Below the pieces are notes generated by a model. It had not been told where the DNA came from. It saw nothing but the letters and a program-made list of their open reading frames with translations, and searched no databases. Positions 36,285 through 45,130 of a stretch of DNA of 64,000 bases are shown here, in pieces. Position numbers and translations under genes: made by a program. The DNA is from Larkinella punicea (lineage in GTDB: Bacteria; Bacteroidota; Bacteroidia; Cytophagales; Spirosomataceae). The stretch's first letter is position 1. Each line of letters opens with the position of its first letter. Location of the stretch: NCBI RefSeq assembly GCF_003334855.1, contig NZ_QOWE01000004.1:174849-238848 (forward strand), given 5' to 3'.

Positions 36285-38747
36285 CTACGGTTTGAGGACC
36301 TTGAGCACTTTTCGCTCCCTGGGGGTTGCCACTTCCAGTAGATACTGGCCCGGGCCGGAACCAATCGGCACCCGCTGTTGCTCCACGGCCCCCGCCTGCT
36401 GGATACGCTTGTTGTGTAACACCTGTCCCTGGGAGTTGATTACTTGTAGCTGCACCCATTCACCTTCTGCTCCCCGAATCTCGACCTCAGCCGAAGACCC
36501 TGCCAGTGGATTGCCCAGCAACCGCACCTGTAGGCAGGATAAATCTTGTTCGCCAGACCCAAACCGGGCGCTTCCACAGGCGGTTTTCAGGTTCCACTGG
36601 GTTGTCACCGTCACCCCATGCTGACGCGCTTTGAGTGTAAAAGGCTGTACATCACTGGCAGTACGGAGTGAGAAATCAACAAATTGATCCGGGTTGGTCG
36701 TCCAGGGCGTGATACCCGCTGCCATGTACTCGATCAGAGAGCCGTCTCCTCCACTGGTATTGAAATGGAAGCCTCCACTCCCGCAGTCATACCAGGGCGG
36801 CTGTAGAGCCAGTGGGCCTGCCGGAAAGACCGTTATGGTAAAGGTCGTCAGGATTGGCCTATTGCGAAACTGACCCGTACTGGCCCTGAACGTAACCGTA
36901 AACTGTCCCGCCTGGGTAGGTGCTCCCTGGATGGCGGCCAATGGGCTATACTCCAACGTAGTGGTAGTTAACCATAAACCTGGCGGCAATCCATTCACCT
37001 GAAAAGCCCACTCAGACGCATAGGTCGCATAGTTAGGCATATAGGGCGTAGGGTCGACAATAAACGTGCTCAGAACGAGGCCTCTTCCGGCCAGCGTCTG
37101 TCCCTGGGTCATGACCTGCGGAGGAATGAGTTGGATGAGTTTGGGAATAAACGGGGGCCTAAGCGTGGTACAGGCCGCTCCCAAATCAAAATTGTAGGTA
37201 ACTGGTTGGCCACTCTGCACTGCGGTGATGGGAATCACTTTCGGATCGCTCCGTAAGCCGGGTTCGACAATACCGACTTTATCGGCGGCTGAAGCACGCG
37301 AAATGCCCGGAGCCGTGAAGGTGATTGGCGTGTTATTACCACCTTTCGTACGAAAAGTGATCTCGCCGGTATGGCAACTGTAAAAAGGAGGCAAGATCTG
37401 AAGCGGTTCACGGAGCTTGATTACCCAGAAGTCCCGTTCTCCCTGATTACCGGTTACATCTCCGTTGTTAGATCCCGTATACCCAGCCATCACGTAGCCG
37501 CCATCCGAAGCAGGCGCAATGCCGAAGACGGACTCCTCATCCGTCCCTCCCAGTGGTTTCTGCCAACTCAATTGGCCTAACCGGGTGAGCTTAACCACCC
37601 AAACATCCAGAATTCCACCATGAAAGCCACTGACATCGCCATCGTTGGAATTCGTAGATCCTGCCACTAAAAAACCGCCGTCGGCTGTGGTCGTAATGGC
37701 ATTGGCAATGTCATCGCCCGCTCCTCCCAACGTTTTTTGCCAGATGAATTTTCCCTGATCGTTGAGTTGTACGACCCAGGCATCATACCTGCCGTGATTG
37801 CCAAGCACATCGCCATCATCGGAAGACGTTGTTCCGGCTATCGTATACCCATTATCGGACGTGGGCGTAATGGCAAGAGCGATGTCAACCTGGGTACTTG
37901 ATCCGCCCAATGCCCTTTGCCAGACTACATTCCCTGAACCGGAAAGCTTTACTACCCAGGCATCCGATTGCCCCCCGTGATTACCACTGACATCACCATC
38001 GTTGGAGGATGTTTGTCCCGTCAACACAAAGCCCCCATCCGCCGTCGTCGTAATGGCTGTTGCCGCTTCATATCCCGTCCCCCCTAACGTCTTTTGCCAG
38101 ACAATACCTCCTATACTGTTCAATCTGACCACCCAAATATCGCTCCCCCCATGATTGCCACTCACATCGCCATCATTGGAAAGCGTTTCCCCAATCACGA
38201 CAAAGCCCCCATCCGCCGTCGTCGTGATGGCTCTGGCATACTCAGTCCCGGTTCCTCCCAAGGCTTTTTGCCAAACAATGCCTCCTGCACTGTTGAGCTT
38301 CACCACCCAAAAATCACTTTCCCCGTGGTTGCCGCTGACATCGCCATTGTTGGAAAACGTGCTTGCGGCCACCACAAAACCCTTGTCGGGTGTCGGAATC
38401 ACGGCAGAGGCAAAATCATATCCGGTCCCTCCCAGGGCTTTTTGCCAGACCATATTTCCAAAGCCATTAAGCTTTACGACCCAAACGTCATTATCGCCGT
38501 GATTGCCACTGACATTTCCATCGTTGGATTTCGTTTCTCCGGCCACCACATACCCTCCATCCGAAGTTGGCTTGATGGCTCGGCTATAATCTAAATCAGT
38601 CCCTCCCAGGGTTTTCTGCCAATCCATGAGTTGAGCCGAAGAAACCGTAAGACTTCCCAGCCAAAAGGCCAATGTCACGACCACGAAATTGAGCCCCCAA
38701 TGACCGCGGGCGACCCGGTGCATCCAGAATGTTACCAGTGTTTTCAT
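36285..38747 (-). CDS. Second giant seven-repeat propeller protein with T9SS tail
   Basis: This 820-residue paralogue of the protein at 28992 has a long N-terminal signal region (LNFVVVTLAFWLGSLTVSSAQ). Seven repeats of WQK-LGGTG...A-TTADGGFV--G-T-SNDGDVSGNHG-D-WVVKL cover about 40-450. Two Cys-containing beta modules (about 455-535 and 660-735; C..GGDGS-IEY) flank an Ig/cadherin-like domain. The T9SS type A sorting domain ends in GQYLLEVATPRERKVLKVLKP. The two genes share strand and layout, with the regulator and stress genes between them, so an old duplication is likely. Confidence 0.9.
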   Translation of the reverse strand: MKTLVTFWMHRVARGHWGLNFVVVTLAFWLGSLTVSSAQLMDWQKTLGGTDLDYSRAIKPTSDGGYVVAGETKSNDGNVSGNHGDNDVWVVKLNGFGNMVWQKALGGTGYDFASAVIPTPDKGFVVAASTFSNNGDVSGNHGESDFWVVKLNSAGGIVWQKALGGTGTEYARAITTTADGGFVVIGETLSNDGDVSGNHGGSDIWVVRLNSIGGIVWQKTLGGTGYEAATAITTTADGGFVLTGQTSSNDGDVSGNHGGQSDAWVVKLSGSGNVVWQRALGGSSTQVDIALAITPTSDNGYTIAGTTSSDDGDVLGNHGRYDAWVVQLNDQGKFIWQKTLGGAGDDIANAITTTADGGFLVAGSTNSNDGDVSGFHGGILDVWVVKLTRLGQLSWQKPLGGTDEESVFGIAPASDGGYVMAGYTGSNNGDVTGNQGERDFWVIKLREPLQILPPFYSCHTGEITFRTKGGNNTPITFTAPGISRASAADKVGIVEPGLRSDPKVIPITAVQSGQPVTYNFDLGAACTTLRPPFIPKLIQLIPPQVMTQGQTLAGRGLVLSTFIVDPTPYMPNYATYASEWAFQVNGLPPGLWLTTTTLEYSPLAAIQGAPTQAGQFTVTFRASTGQFRNRPILTTFTITVFPAGPLALQPPWYDCGSGGFHFNTSGGDGSLIEYMAAGITPWTTNPDQFVDFSLRTASDVQPFTLKARQHGVTVTTQWNLKTACGSARFGSGEQDLSCLQVRLLGNPLAGSSAEVEIRGAEGEWVQLQVINSQGQVLHNKRIQQAGAVEQQRVPIGSGPGQYLLEVATPRERKVLKVLKP

Positions 38748-38880
38748 AGCAGTTTTAGTAGTGAGTGGAATAGACTTTCAAAAATCAAAACCGGCAGGTG
38801 TGTGTATAGGCACGTTCTAGTGCTGAAACCCCAACGTTCTGGCTCGTACAGCTTGCTGACTGGTTACACCTTGCTGCATT

Positions 38881-39768
38881 TCAATAGGTCTCGTACTCGT
38901 AGTGCAGTGTTTCTGTGCTTTCATAAGGCGTTGCCCGAATTCGACTCGTTGGCAAGTTTGAGCTGTTATAGGTATACGTATAGGTGGTGGAGCCGTCGGA
39001 AAGCATGTTGTTCTGACTTAAATTGAGCAGGTTATCGACACCACCATAATAGGTATAGTAGGATAAACTACCGGAGTGCGGATCGGAGAGCCGGCCCGTA
39101 AAAGGAGCCGGAATGACAAATAATCCATAGAAAGGATTGATCTTCGAATCGTAGGTAAAGACTGCCGTTCGGGTGACATCATACAAAGGACTACCCCTAA
39201 CCAGGCTTTCATTTATGGTGGCAGAGGTTATATTATTGGCTGTAAATATAAACGTACTGGTCTGACGATATGAAACACCGCCTGTTTCAAAGATTTTCAG
39301 GCTACTCTTCAGTCGGTTGTCCGGGTTATACTGAAGCTTTATCAGCCAGATGTTATCTTCACTCACGTTGTTGACATACCTTAGTTCAACAACCTGACCG
39401 GCCTCATTTAAAGTATAGGTATAGATTTCGTACTGAAAAGGTGCACTGCCAGTTCGTTCGCTGATATCGCGCCGAGCCTCTATAAGCCGGTTCCGGGCAT
39501 TGTACGCGAAGACGGTAGTTTCCACCGGCGAAACCGTGCTGTCGGGCGTCTGAAACGTAACCATCGAACTCAGCCGGCCCAGAGTATCGTACTGAAACAA
39601 ACTGACCTTGGCAGTTTGATCTGGCCCCTCCCGGATTATTTTTTTAATGCGTTGCCGATCGGTGACCGACCCGGGCGAAACCGCCGGAAAAAGGTGGTCC
39701 GAACAGCTAAAAAATCCAATTGTCAATACCAGGCAGAGTAGCCCACGAAATACATATGTTTTTATCAT
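38881..39768 (-). CDS. Lipoprotein with YD/RHS-like strand repeats
   Basis: The start at 39768 gives 295 residues with the lipobox LTIGFFSC. The mature part is an irregular series of YD-type beta hairpins (LFQYDTLGRLSSMVTF, FAYNARNRLIEARRD, YTLNEAGQVVELRYV, LQYNPDNRLKSSLKI, YTYTYNSSNLPTSRI), as in many Bacteroidota lipoproteins annotated as DUF4595-like or RHS-like. It should face the periplasm or the cell surface. Function unknown. It lies 130 bp upstream of the second T9SS protein gene on the same strand. Confidence 0.82.
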   Translation of the reverse strand: MIKTYVFRGLLCLVLTIGFFSCSDHLFPAVSPGSVTDRQRIKKIIREGPDQTAKVSLFQYDTLGRLSSMVTFQTPDSTVSPVETTVFAYNARNRLIEARRDISERTGSAPFQYEIYTYTLNEAGQVVELRYVNNVSEDNIWLIKLQYNPDNRLKSSLKIFETGGVSYRQTSTFIFTANNITSATINESLVRGSPLYDVTRTAVFTYDSKINPFYGLFVIPAPFTGRLSDPHSGSLSYYTYYGGVDNLLNLSQNNMLSDGSTTYTYTYNSSNLPTSRIRATPYESTETLHYEYETY

Positions 39769-39786
39769 AATCGGTCGGGATTGCAT

Positions 39787-40146
39787 TTTTGTTGTGAATT
39801 GAAAATGGTCACTTATTGAATAATTGGAGATTGGGAATAGTCTGAAACGCCCGTACCAAGCGCAAGAAGCACACTAAAATACAGCATCCAGAAAAACCGT
39901 AGTATATGTTTCATAACTCAAGAAGTGTTACAAGATGAAAACCGTATCGCTGAAGCGTTTAGGGATAAAATCAGGAATTGAAAACAGTTGATGGTTTAGC
40001 GCCTTATCCGTTTGGGAAAAGGAAATCACTGTCCTTCAACCTGCTACCAAAACAAACGCATGAAATTATGATGCATAATAGCCAACTCTCCCCTCTTAAC
40101 CGATGAGTGGGGTCAAGCCTGGTATTGACTTTCGTCATACAGAAAA
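39787..40146. other. Intergenic region, nothing recognised
   Basis: About 360 bp upstream of the YD-repeat lipoprotein. No gene or repeat can be supported. Confidence 0.45.
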
Positions 40147-40266
40147 TTACCAGCTACCCTGTTTTAGTTTCTGGTGCTGCAAGAGCCGGATGCCGCCTGA
40201 GAGTTCCATTTCAAGCAAACCGGCCTGTTTGAATTCTGTCAGGGTGCGCACCAAGGTCTCGTGGGT
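40147..40266 (-). pseudogene. C-terminal remnant of a CRP/receiver-CRP regulator
   Basis: The minus strand encodes THETLVRTLTEFKQAGLLEM..RLLQHQKLKQGSW and a stop. This matches the end of the intact regulator at 32613 (APETLIRTLRKFEGVGLIGM..LQPQKLQQGNW) along its whole length. Nothing of the receiver, beta-roll or first HTH helix remains upstream. Confidence 0.8.
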
Positions 40267-40318
40267 TATTCACTTCCCTATGCTTTTAAGTATAACAACA
40301 TGGTAAATAATTAGCAGG

Positions 40319-40639
40319 ATGAAACGCGATGATCCAACTACTAGGCCGTTTATTACTCAATCCGCGGTTTTATTGATCTTTACATCGTCCAAACGGATCG
40401 ATCAGTTAAAGCGTGTGGAGGTCAGGGCTCTGGCCAATTCGCTGCAACACGAGCTGGGCGATTTACTTCGCATAATACTACTTGATGAAAAATCCTATCC
40501 CGATATTTTTCAAAGCTTTGAAATTACCATCAATCCCACTTTTGTGTTGCTACGGGAGGGCCATGAACTTTGGAGACAGGAAGGAATACCGGAGGAAAAC
40601 CTGCTAACGGTTGCATCTAAACGTTTATTTCCGACCTGA
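40319..40639 (+). CDS. Thioredoxin-fold protein lacking the CXXC motif
   Basis: The 106-residue protein shows a thioredoxin-like strand-helix pattern: AVLLIFTSSKRIDQLKRVEVRALANSL, then LLRIILLDEKSYPDIFQSFEITINPTFVLLREGHELWRQEGI, with the cis-Pro at NPTF. Where thioredoxins have WCGPC it has TSSKRID, so there are no redox cysteines. It may be a binding or chaperone-like member, sometimes found beside stress genes. It overlaps no neighbour and lies in a region of gene remnants. Confidence 0.75.
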   Translation: MKRDDPTTRPFITQSAVLLIFTSSKRIDQLKRVEVRALANSLQHELGDLLRIILLDEKSYPDIFQSFEITINPTFVLLREGHELWRQEGIPEENLLTVASKRLFPT

Positions 40640-41012
40640 TCCGAATGCGATGAAAATAGTAACTGGGCTGATTACCGATTTTATAACCGGCGTCCCCTTA
40701 CTTACACCTACGATTGTTTCTCCTATAAACATACAATCTCATCAGTTGCTAGTCCGTGAAGCCAGTTGCTCCGACAAAATTACGGGATGTTTCCAGAGTA
40801 AACTGCCATGGCTCTCAGTGAAGTACTCCCCATTGTATGGACAGTAAAAGGGCATTTTATAATGAAAAGCCTACGGCATGCGAGAGGGTATGACTTGGCT
40901 CCAACGCCAAGAAGCCTTGCTTGAAACGAAGGACGGGTAAACCGCTGGTGCGCCAGCCCGGCCTGTCGTTAGAAGCCGATCCAGAGGTGGGGGCAAAACT
41001 ACCACCCACCCC
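40640..41012. other. Gap with one unrecognised 65-codon ORF
   Basis: An ORF at 40650-40847 (plus, starting MKIVTGLITDFITG) resembles nothing I know; its beginning is plausible for a short protein, but it may be a remnant. The rest shows no gene. The IS3-type fragment begins at its right edge. Confidence 0.4.
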
Positions 41013-41130
41013 TTACATTTCAAAGACCCGCTTGGGGGTGCGGCCCCCCAAAGACGAATGCGTTCGCTCTTCGTTATACCAGCGGATATAGCGGTCCAGT
41101 TGTTGCCAGGCATCCGTTGAATTTCGTTAA
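41013..41130 (-). mobile_element. C-terminal fragment of an IS3-type transposase
   Basis: On the minus strand the frame ending at 41013 reads DAWQQLDRYIRWYNEERTHS..SLGGRTPKRVFEM and a stop, the hallmark end of the integrase-core transposase of IS3-like elements. No further part of the transposase and no terminal inverted repeats were found, so it is a dead fragment marking past insertion. Confidence 0.8.
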
Positions 41131-41255
41131 GGGTGGAAGCTATCCCAGGAAATTTCGCCAGGGGCCGAATGCTCACTAAATAAAGTCCCTGCTGTTTTTG
41201 GGTAGTTATTCATTCGGAAACCAGTTCCGAAAACACAAACGTAAAAGCGATTGCT

Positions 41256-42410
41256 ATGCTAGCCATGAATTACCGCGGCCCGCAACGGGTTCGCGTCAGC
41301 CACAAACCCATGCCCGAAATCAAGCATCCCGAAGATGCGATTGTGCGGGTGACCCGCTCCTGCATCTGCGGATCGGATTTGCACCTCTACAATGGCAATG
41401 TGCCGGATACGCGGGTCGGCATGACCTTCGGACACGAATTCATCGGCATTGTCGAAGAAGTTGGTTCGGAAGTGCACAAAGTAAAAGTTGGTGACCACGT
41501 CCTGGTGCCTTTTAACATTGCCTGTGGCAAGTGTCATTTTTGTCGGCAGGGACTGTTCGGAAACTGCCATGAATCGAACACGCAGGCGACCGCGGTGGGC
41601 GGCATTTTCGGGTATTCACACACGGCGGGGGGCTACGATGGCGGGCAGGCCGAATTTGTCCGGGTTCCCTATGCCAACGTGGGGCCGACCGTCATTCCAC
41701 CGGGTATGGACCCGGATGATGCCGTGATGCTGACCGACGTGGTGCCAACGGGTTACCAGGCTGCCGAAATGGGCGGTATTCAACCCGGCGATACGGTGGT
41801 CGTTTTTGGTGCCGGTCCGGTCGGAATCATGGCCGCCCGGTGTTGCTGGCTGTTTGGGGCCGGTCGGGTCATTGTCCTCGATCAGTATGAGTATCGGCTG
41901 GAGTTTGTTCGTAATTACGCCAATTGCGAAGTCTATAATTTTAAAGAAATGGACGATCCGGTCGTGTTCATCAAGAAAATCACCGACTGGATGGGGGCCG
42001 ATGTGGTGATCGATGCGGTTGGTGCTGAAGCGGCCGGAAGTGCCCTGCAAACCATTACGGGGCGAAAAACTTTGCTACAGGCGGGTTCGGCCACGGCGCT
42101 GCACTGGGCCATCAATTCCGTCAAAAAAGGCGGTATTGTGTCCATCGTGGGTGTCTATGGCCCCACCGACAACCTGGTTCCGATCGGCAATGTCGTTAAC
42201 AAAGGACTGACGCTGCGGGCCAATCAGGCTTCGGTCAAGCGTCTGTTGCCGCGGCTCATTGAGCACGTCCAGAATGGGATTTTAAACCCCAAAGCGTTGA
42301 TCACCCACCGCATTCCGCTGGAAGAAGCCGCCGACGCGTATCGCATGTTTTCCAGTAAGCTCGACAATTGCATCAAACCCGTTCTTATTCCACCATCCGC
42401 CAAAATGTAA
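41256..42410 (+). CDS. Zinc-dependent alcohol dehydrogenase family protein
   Basis: This 384-residue medium-chain dehydrogenase has a catalytic-zinc Cys in SCICGSDLHLYNG, GHEFIGIVEEVG with the zinc His, and a structural-zinc cluster CGKCHFCRQGLFGNC. The NAD(P) Rossmann motif is VVFGAGPVGIMAA. The type resembles glutathione-independent formaldehyde dehydrogenases and related enzymes (DVVIDAVGAEAAGS, then KALITHRIPLEEAADAYRMF). It would oxidise an alcohol or aldehyde; the substrate cannot be told. The ATG at 41256 or the in-frame ATG three codons later may be the start. It pairs with the 167-aa gene 8 bp downstream. Confidence 0.93.
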   Translation: MLAMNYRGPQRVRVSHKPMPEIKHPEDAIVRVTRSCICGSDLHLYNGNVPDTRVGMTFGHEFIGIVEEVGSEVHKVKVGDHVLVPFNIACGKCHFCRQGLFGNCHESNTQATAVGGIFGYSHTAGGYDGGQAEFVRVPYANVGPTVIPPGMDPDDAVMLTDVVPTGYQAAEMGGIQPGDTVVVFGAGPVGIMAARCCWLFGAGRVIVLDQYEYRLEFVRNYANCEVYNFKEMDDPVVFIKKITDWMGADVVIDAVGAEAAGSALQTITGRKTLLQAGSATALHWAINSVKKGGIVSIVGVYGPTDNLVPIGNVVNKGLTLRANQASVKRLLPRLIEHVQNGILNPKALITHRIPLEEAADAYRMFSSKLDNCIKPVLIPPSAKM

Positions 42411-42417
42411 AATTCCT

Positions 42418-42921
42418 ATGGAAACTAAAACCAACGATTTACCGGCTATCGCCCGGGACTATTCGCACATCAAAGGCTGGGGCATCGATGCCGATCCGAA
42501 AAACGACCCCACTTATCCCATAAAACACCGCGCCAACGATGAACAAACGGGCTATAGCTGGGAACGACCCACGCAGCAACCGGTGGATGTGGAAGTGCTG
42601 CGTTCCATCGAACGGCCGACGATCAGTGCGGTTTTTGGCACATCGACACCGCCTTCCGGATGGAGTGGTGCCATCCGCCGGTATGCCTTCAAATACAGTG
42701 AGTCCGAATATGGTCACTGGCTCCCACTGCTGCTGGCCGACCGTGTCAATATGGTGGAAGGCATCATCGATGATTTCAGGCGGGGGCATGTTCCCAATAT
42801 TTTTGCCGAAAGAGGCTGGAAAGCGGAGTGGAAACATGACCCGCAGGGACTAACCCAAAAAGTGCTCATCGGAACAGCGGTCACCGTGGCGGTTTTTATG
42901 CTTCTCCGAAGAAAGAAATAA
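42418..42921 (+). CDS. Conserved hypothetical protein with C-terminal membrane helix
   Basis: The 167-residue protein shows the segments GWGIDADPKNDPTYP, ERPTQQPVDVEVLRSIERP, FGTSTPPSGWSGAIRRYAFKYSE and HWLPLLLADRVNMVEGIIDDF, then a hydrophobic helix (LIGTAVTVAVFMLL) and a basic end RRKK. It is thus probably anchored by its C-terminus with the bulk in the cytoplasm. In Bacteroidota it often follows the same dehydrogenase, and here the two are 8 bp apart, so they are almost certainly one operon. Function unknown. Confidence 0.8.
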   Translation: METKTNDLPAIARDYSHIKGWGIDADPKNDPTYPIKHRANDEQTGYSWERPTQQPVDVEVLRSIERPTISAVFGTSTPPSGWSGAIRRYAFKYSESEYGHWLPLLLADRVNMVEGIIDDFRRGHVPNIFAERGWKAEWKHDPQGLTQKVLIGTAVTVAVFMLLRRKK

Positions 42922-42943
42922 GAAAACCGCTTCGTTCTTACCT

Positions 42944-42999
42944 AAAAAGTCGATCAGAATCCGACCGGTTTTTGCCAGTAATCTGATCGACTTTTCTGT
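42944..42999 (+). terminator. Terminator of the dehydrogenase operon
   Basis: A perfect 14-bp stem AAAAGTCGATCAGA / TCTGATCGACTTTT (42945-42958, 42982-42995) around a 23-nt loop, 23 bp after the stop of the 167-aa gene. Confidence 0.8.
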
Positions 43000-43230
43000 A
43001 ACTTATGCCGCTGGAGCCGAAAATAGCCGGTTTATTTTTCCCGATCCTATCCCATAATCGGGAAAACCAATTTAAAGCATTCCATCTTCCGGTTGGCTCA
43101 GTAAATCATCGGCTTCGGCAATAAGCCTGATTCCTGCATTGTTTTCATGGCAACCGGGTTAATGGACGGTTTTAAATGGATTTACAAGTAGGTATGAAAC
43201 CGGTTGATTCAAGGGCAATCGCTGGCAGAA
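43000..43230. other. Intergenic region, nothing recognised
   Basis: About 230 bp between the terminator and the decayed glycosyltransferase. No gene supported. Confidence 0.45.
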
Positions 43231-43629
43231 TCAATAGATTGGGGCGAGCTGCCAGGTAGGCTGACGTTGCGCCAGTTCCGCCAAAAGAGACAGATCAACC
43301 CGCTCGTCAATCACACCGCTGTAACCAATGCGCGGATGCGCTATCTCCTGTTGATCAGTTGGATCAGGCAAGCCCTGACGGGCTTTGGCAAAGTGAGCAA
43401 AGTCGACACTACTGGGAAAGGCATGGACGGATGGATGTAGCTTCTTCTTGGCTTCGAATAAGCTATAACCGCCCGTAAAGACCAGATCAGCCCGTTGTAA
43501 CAACTCCTTTTCCTGTTCCCGAAGCTGGGGCGAAGCCCCCTGAAAGGCTGACAGTTCATCCATGCAGTCATAAAGCGTAACCCGGGGCCGGAGATGATCG
43601 GTAAAAGCCAATGCCATGGGTGTATAATA
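43231..43629 (-). pseudogene. Glycosyltransferase fragment (TuaH-like, family 1-like)
   Basis: The frame encodes TPMALAFTDHLRPRVTLYDCMDELSAFQGASPQLREQEKELLQRADLVFTGGYSLFEAKKKLHPSVHAFPSSVDFAHFAKA, the characteristic middle of a TuaH-like glycosyltransferase, up to GYSGVIDERVDLSLLAELAQRQPTWQ, then an abrupt stop after LAPIY. The N-terminal part and the whole nucleotide-sugar-binding C-terminal half are missing. Upstream it is fused in frame to a GH130 fragment by deletion. Confidence 0.8.
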
Positions 43630-43800
43630 CCACGTACCATAATCCCCTTTCCGGGCGCGGATCAACGGGTCATCCACCGGTTTCCAATGAAAACCATCGG
43701 GCGACGACGCCAGGTTGATCGACGGACCGGGATAATAGGCACTGTCCGGGCGGGCGGCAAAATACAAATCGCCCAGCGGCCGGGTGAGGGCAAAAAACCG
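43630..43800 (-). pseudogene. GH130-type phosphorylase fragment
   Basis: About 57 codons, ALTRPLGDLYFAARPDSAYYPGPSINLASSPDGFHWKPVDDPLIRARKGDYGTW, match the pattern of GH130 mannosyl-oligosaccharide phosphorylases around their substrate loop. Both flanks are joined to other gene pieces: the glycosyltransferase fragment downstream and the MGH1-like N-terminal fragment upstream, the latter out of frame. Confidence 0.65.
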
Positions 43801-44677
43801 TCCGTCGATCTTCCGATTCGGTGAGGGCCTGAATCGTCCGTTCAGCGATCTTCGGCCAGTCAAAATAATCGGTTTCGGGTTTGGGCAGGTGTTTGTAAAG
43901 GCAGACCATGGCTTCCAGAAACTGGTCGGCGGCTTCAAATTCGCTCTGCGGAACCGATTCATTTTGATAAATGAAGGCATCTGATAGCACAATTCCTTTC
44001 CCGGCTTCCAACGGTTTTTCAGAAGAAGGCAGGGTAAAACCGGCTTCCGGCCATTGCACTTTGACCGTGTTAGACGGTTCGGTCCGGGTGTCCTGGCAGT
44101 AGTCGTTGAGCGCCGTAAAGTTCTGAAAGTATAAAATCGACCCTTCTGTAGGCTGAATGGTGGAGAGATAGGTCATCCCGGAGGTTGGTCCGTTCTGGGT
44201 GACATACACCATTCCTTCGGTTGTTAAGGGGTCATAATCGGTATCCAGCAGATACAGATCCCGGGGAAAAGCCTGTACTGTGAAGGGCTGCCTGGGCTTC
44301 AGAGAGGTGGTATAACGAAGCAGAGGTTCATGCGGAAGCGGTCGTTCGATCACCACCCGAAACGTTCCCAGAGCGCCCTGCACCCGGTATTCGACCTCCG
44401 TTTCCGTCGTCCGGATTGGTTTATAACCCTGAATTCCCTGCGGATCGAAGCAGGTGCGAATTGCCAGTTTACCTGCCTTCCCCCATTCTCTGATCAGCCA
44501 GAGGGAGTTGGTCGTCAGGCCGATTTTGAGCGAGCCCGATTCAAATGGCAAAGGAACGGCAGCCCAACGGGTAGCCTGTTTAAGTTGCTGGCCGAGCCCA
44601 TTTACCCACTGTGAGGTTTCTTCCGTTTTTGTAAATGGTTGCCAATAGGTGAGACTGTTATAGGGTTTTGTTTGCAT
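43801..44677 (-). pseudogene. N-terminal fragment of an MGH1/amylo-glucosidase-like enzyme
   Basis: An ATG at 44677 opens 292 coherent codons: MQTKPYNSLTYWQPFTKTEETSQWVNG, a beta-supersandwich N-terminal domain, then helices ending KPETDYFDWPKIAERTIQALTES. This is the start of the (alpha/alpha)6 barrel of MGH1-like or glycogen-debranching-like proteins. At 43801 the coherent frame ends at a deletion joined to the GH130 piece; the original frame runs 43 more nonsense codons to 43670. The catalytic barrel is lost. Confidence 0.72.
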
Positions 44678-45068
44678 GGTCTACGCTGGTTTTAAACCTA
44701 CTGTACCCATTCAAACCACTATACGTCAAACCGGCCTGTTTTTTTTACCAAAAAGTAAGGTAACGGCACTTCTCGGGTTGTGTGAAGCCCATGAAGCCCG
44801 ATACGAATTGCTCTTCCCGCCGGGGCCTTTGTCTCACTCTGAAATACATTACCAGACATATCGGGCTTCTTCTGTCGATTAACGCAGGACAATGGCTGGA
44901 ACGTTTCGACGGCTTACGCCAATCCTGGTGGAGCACTGCTAGCCTGCCCACGGTTCGCTATTCTTTTTGATGCACATCAACCCAACTCGGTTAAGTTTCT
45001 GAAAAAGGATTGATTTGGCTATCGATTCAACCGGGTATTGCCCCTTAAAACAGCATTTTAAAAAAACT
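44678..45068. other. Region upstream of the decayed glycosidase, with an FNR box
   Basis: No gene is supported; a 68-codon plus-strand frame at 44676-44882 has no recognised pattern. A perfect FNR palindrome at 44967 lies 290 bp upstream of the decayed gene. Confidence 0.45.
44967..44980. promoter_or_regulatory. Perfect FNR-type palindrome
   Basis: TTGAT-GCAC-ATCAA matches the FNR consensus in all ten conserved positions. With the regulator at 32613 and the site at 33863 it supports a CRP/FNR-controlled group of genes. Its nearest downstream gene on the minus strand is the decayed MGH1-like gene. Confidence 0.65.
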
Positions 45069-45069
45069 G

Positions 45070-45102
45070 AGCCCCGGTTTTTATAGATAACCGGGGCTTT
45101 CT
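45070..45102. terminator. Terminator of the Cys-rich protein gene
   Basis: Stem AGCCCCGGTT / AACCGGGGCT (45070-45079, 45089-45098) with T/A runs on both sides, about 30 bp past the stop of the gene at 45131. Confidence 0.8.
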
Positions 45103-45130
45103 GTCGTGTTTTAGTTCGCTACTTGTTCGT

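Noticed and set aside
40871..41176. 101-codon minus-strand ORF
   Set aside because: It runs through the IS3-type fragment in the wrong frame; the transposase frame ends at 41013.
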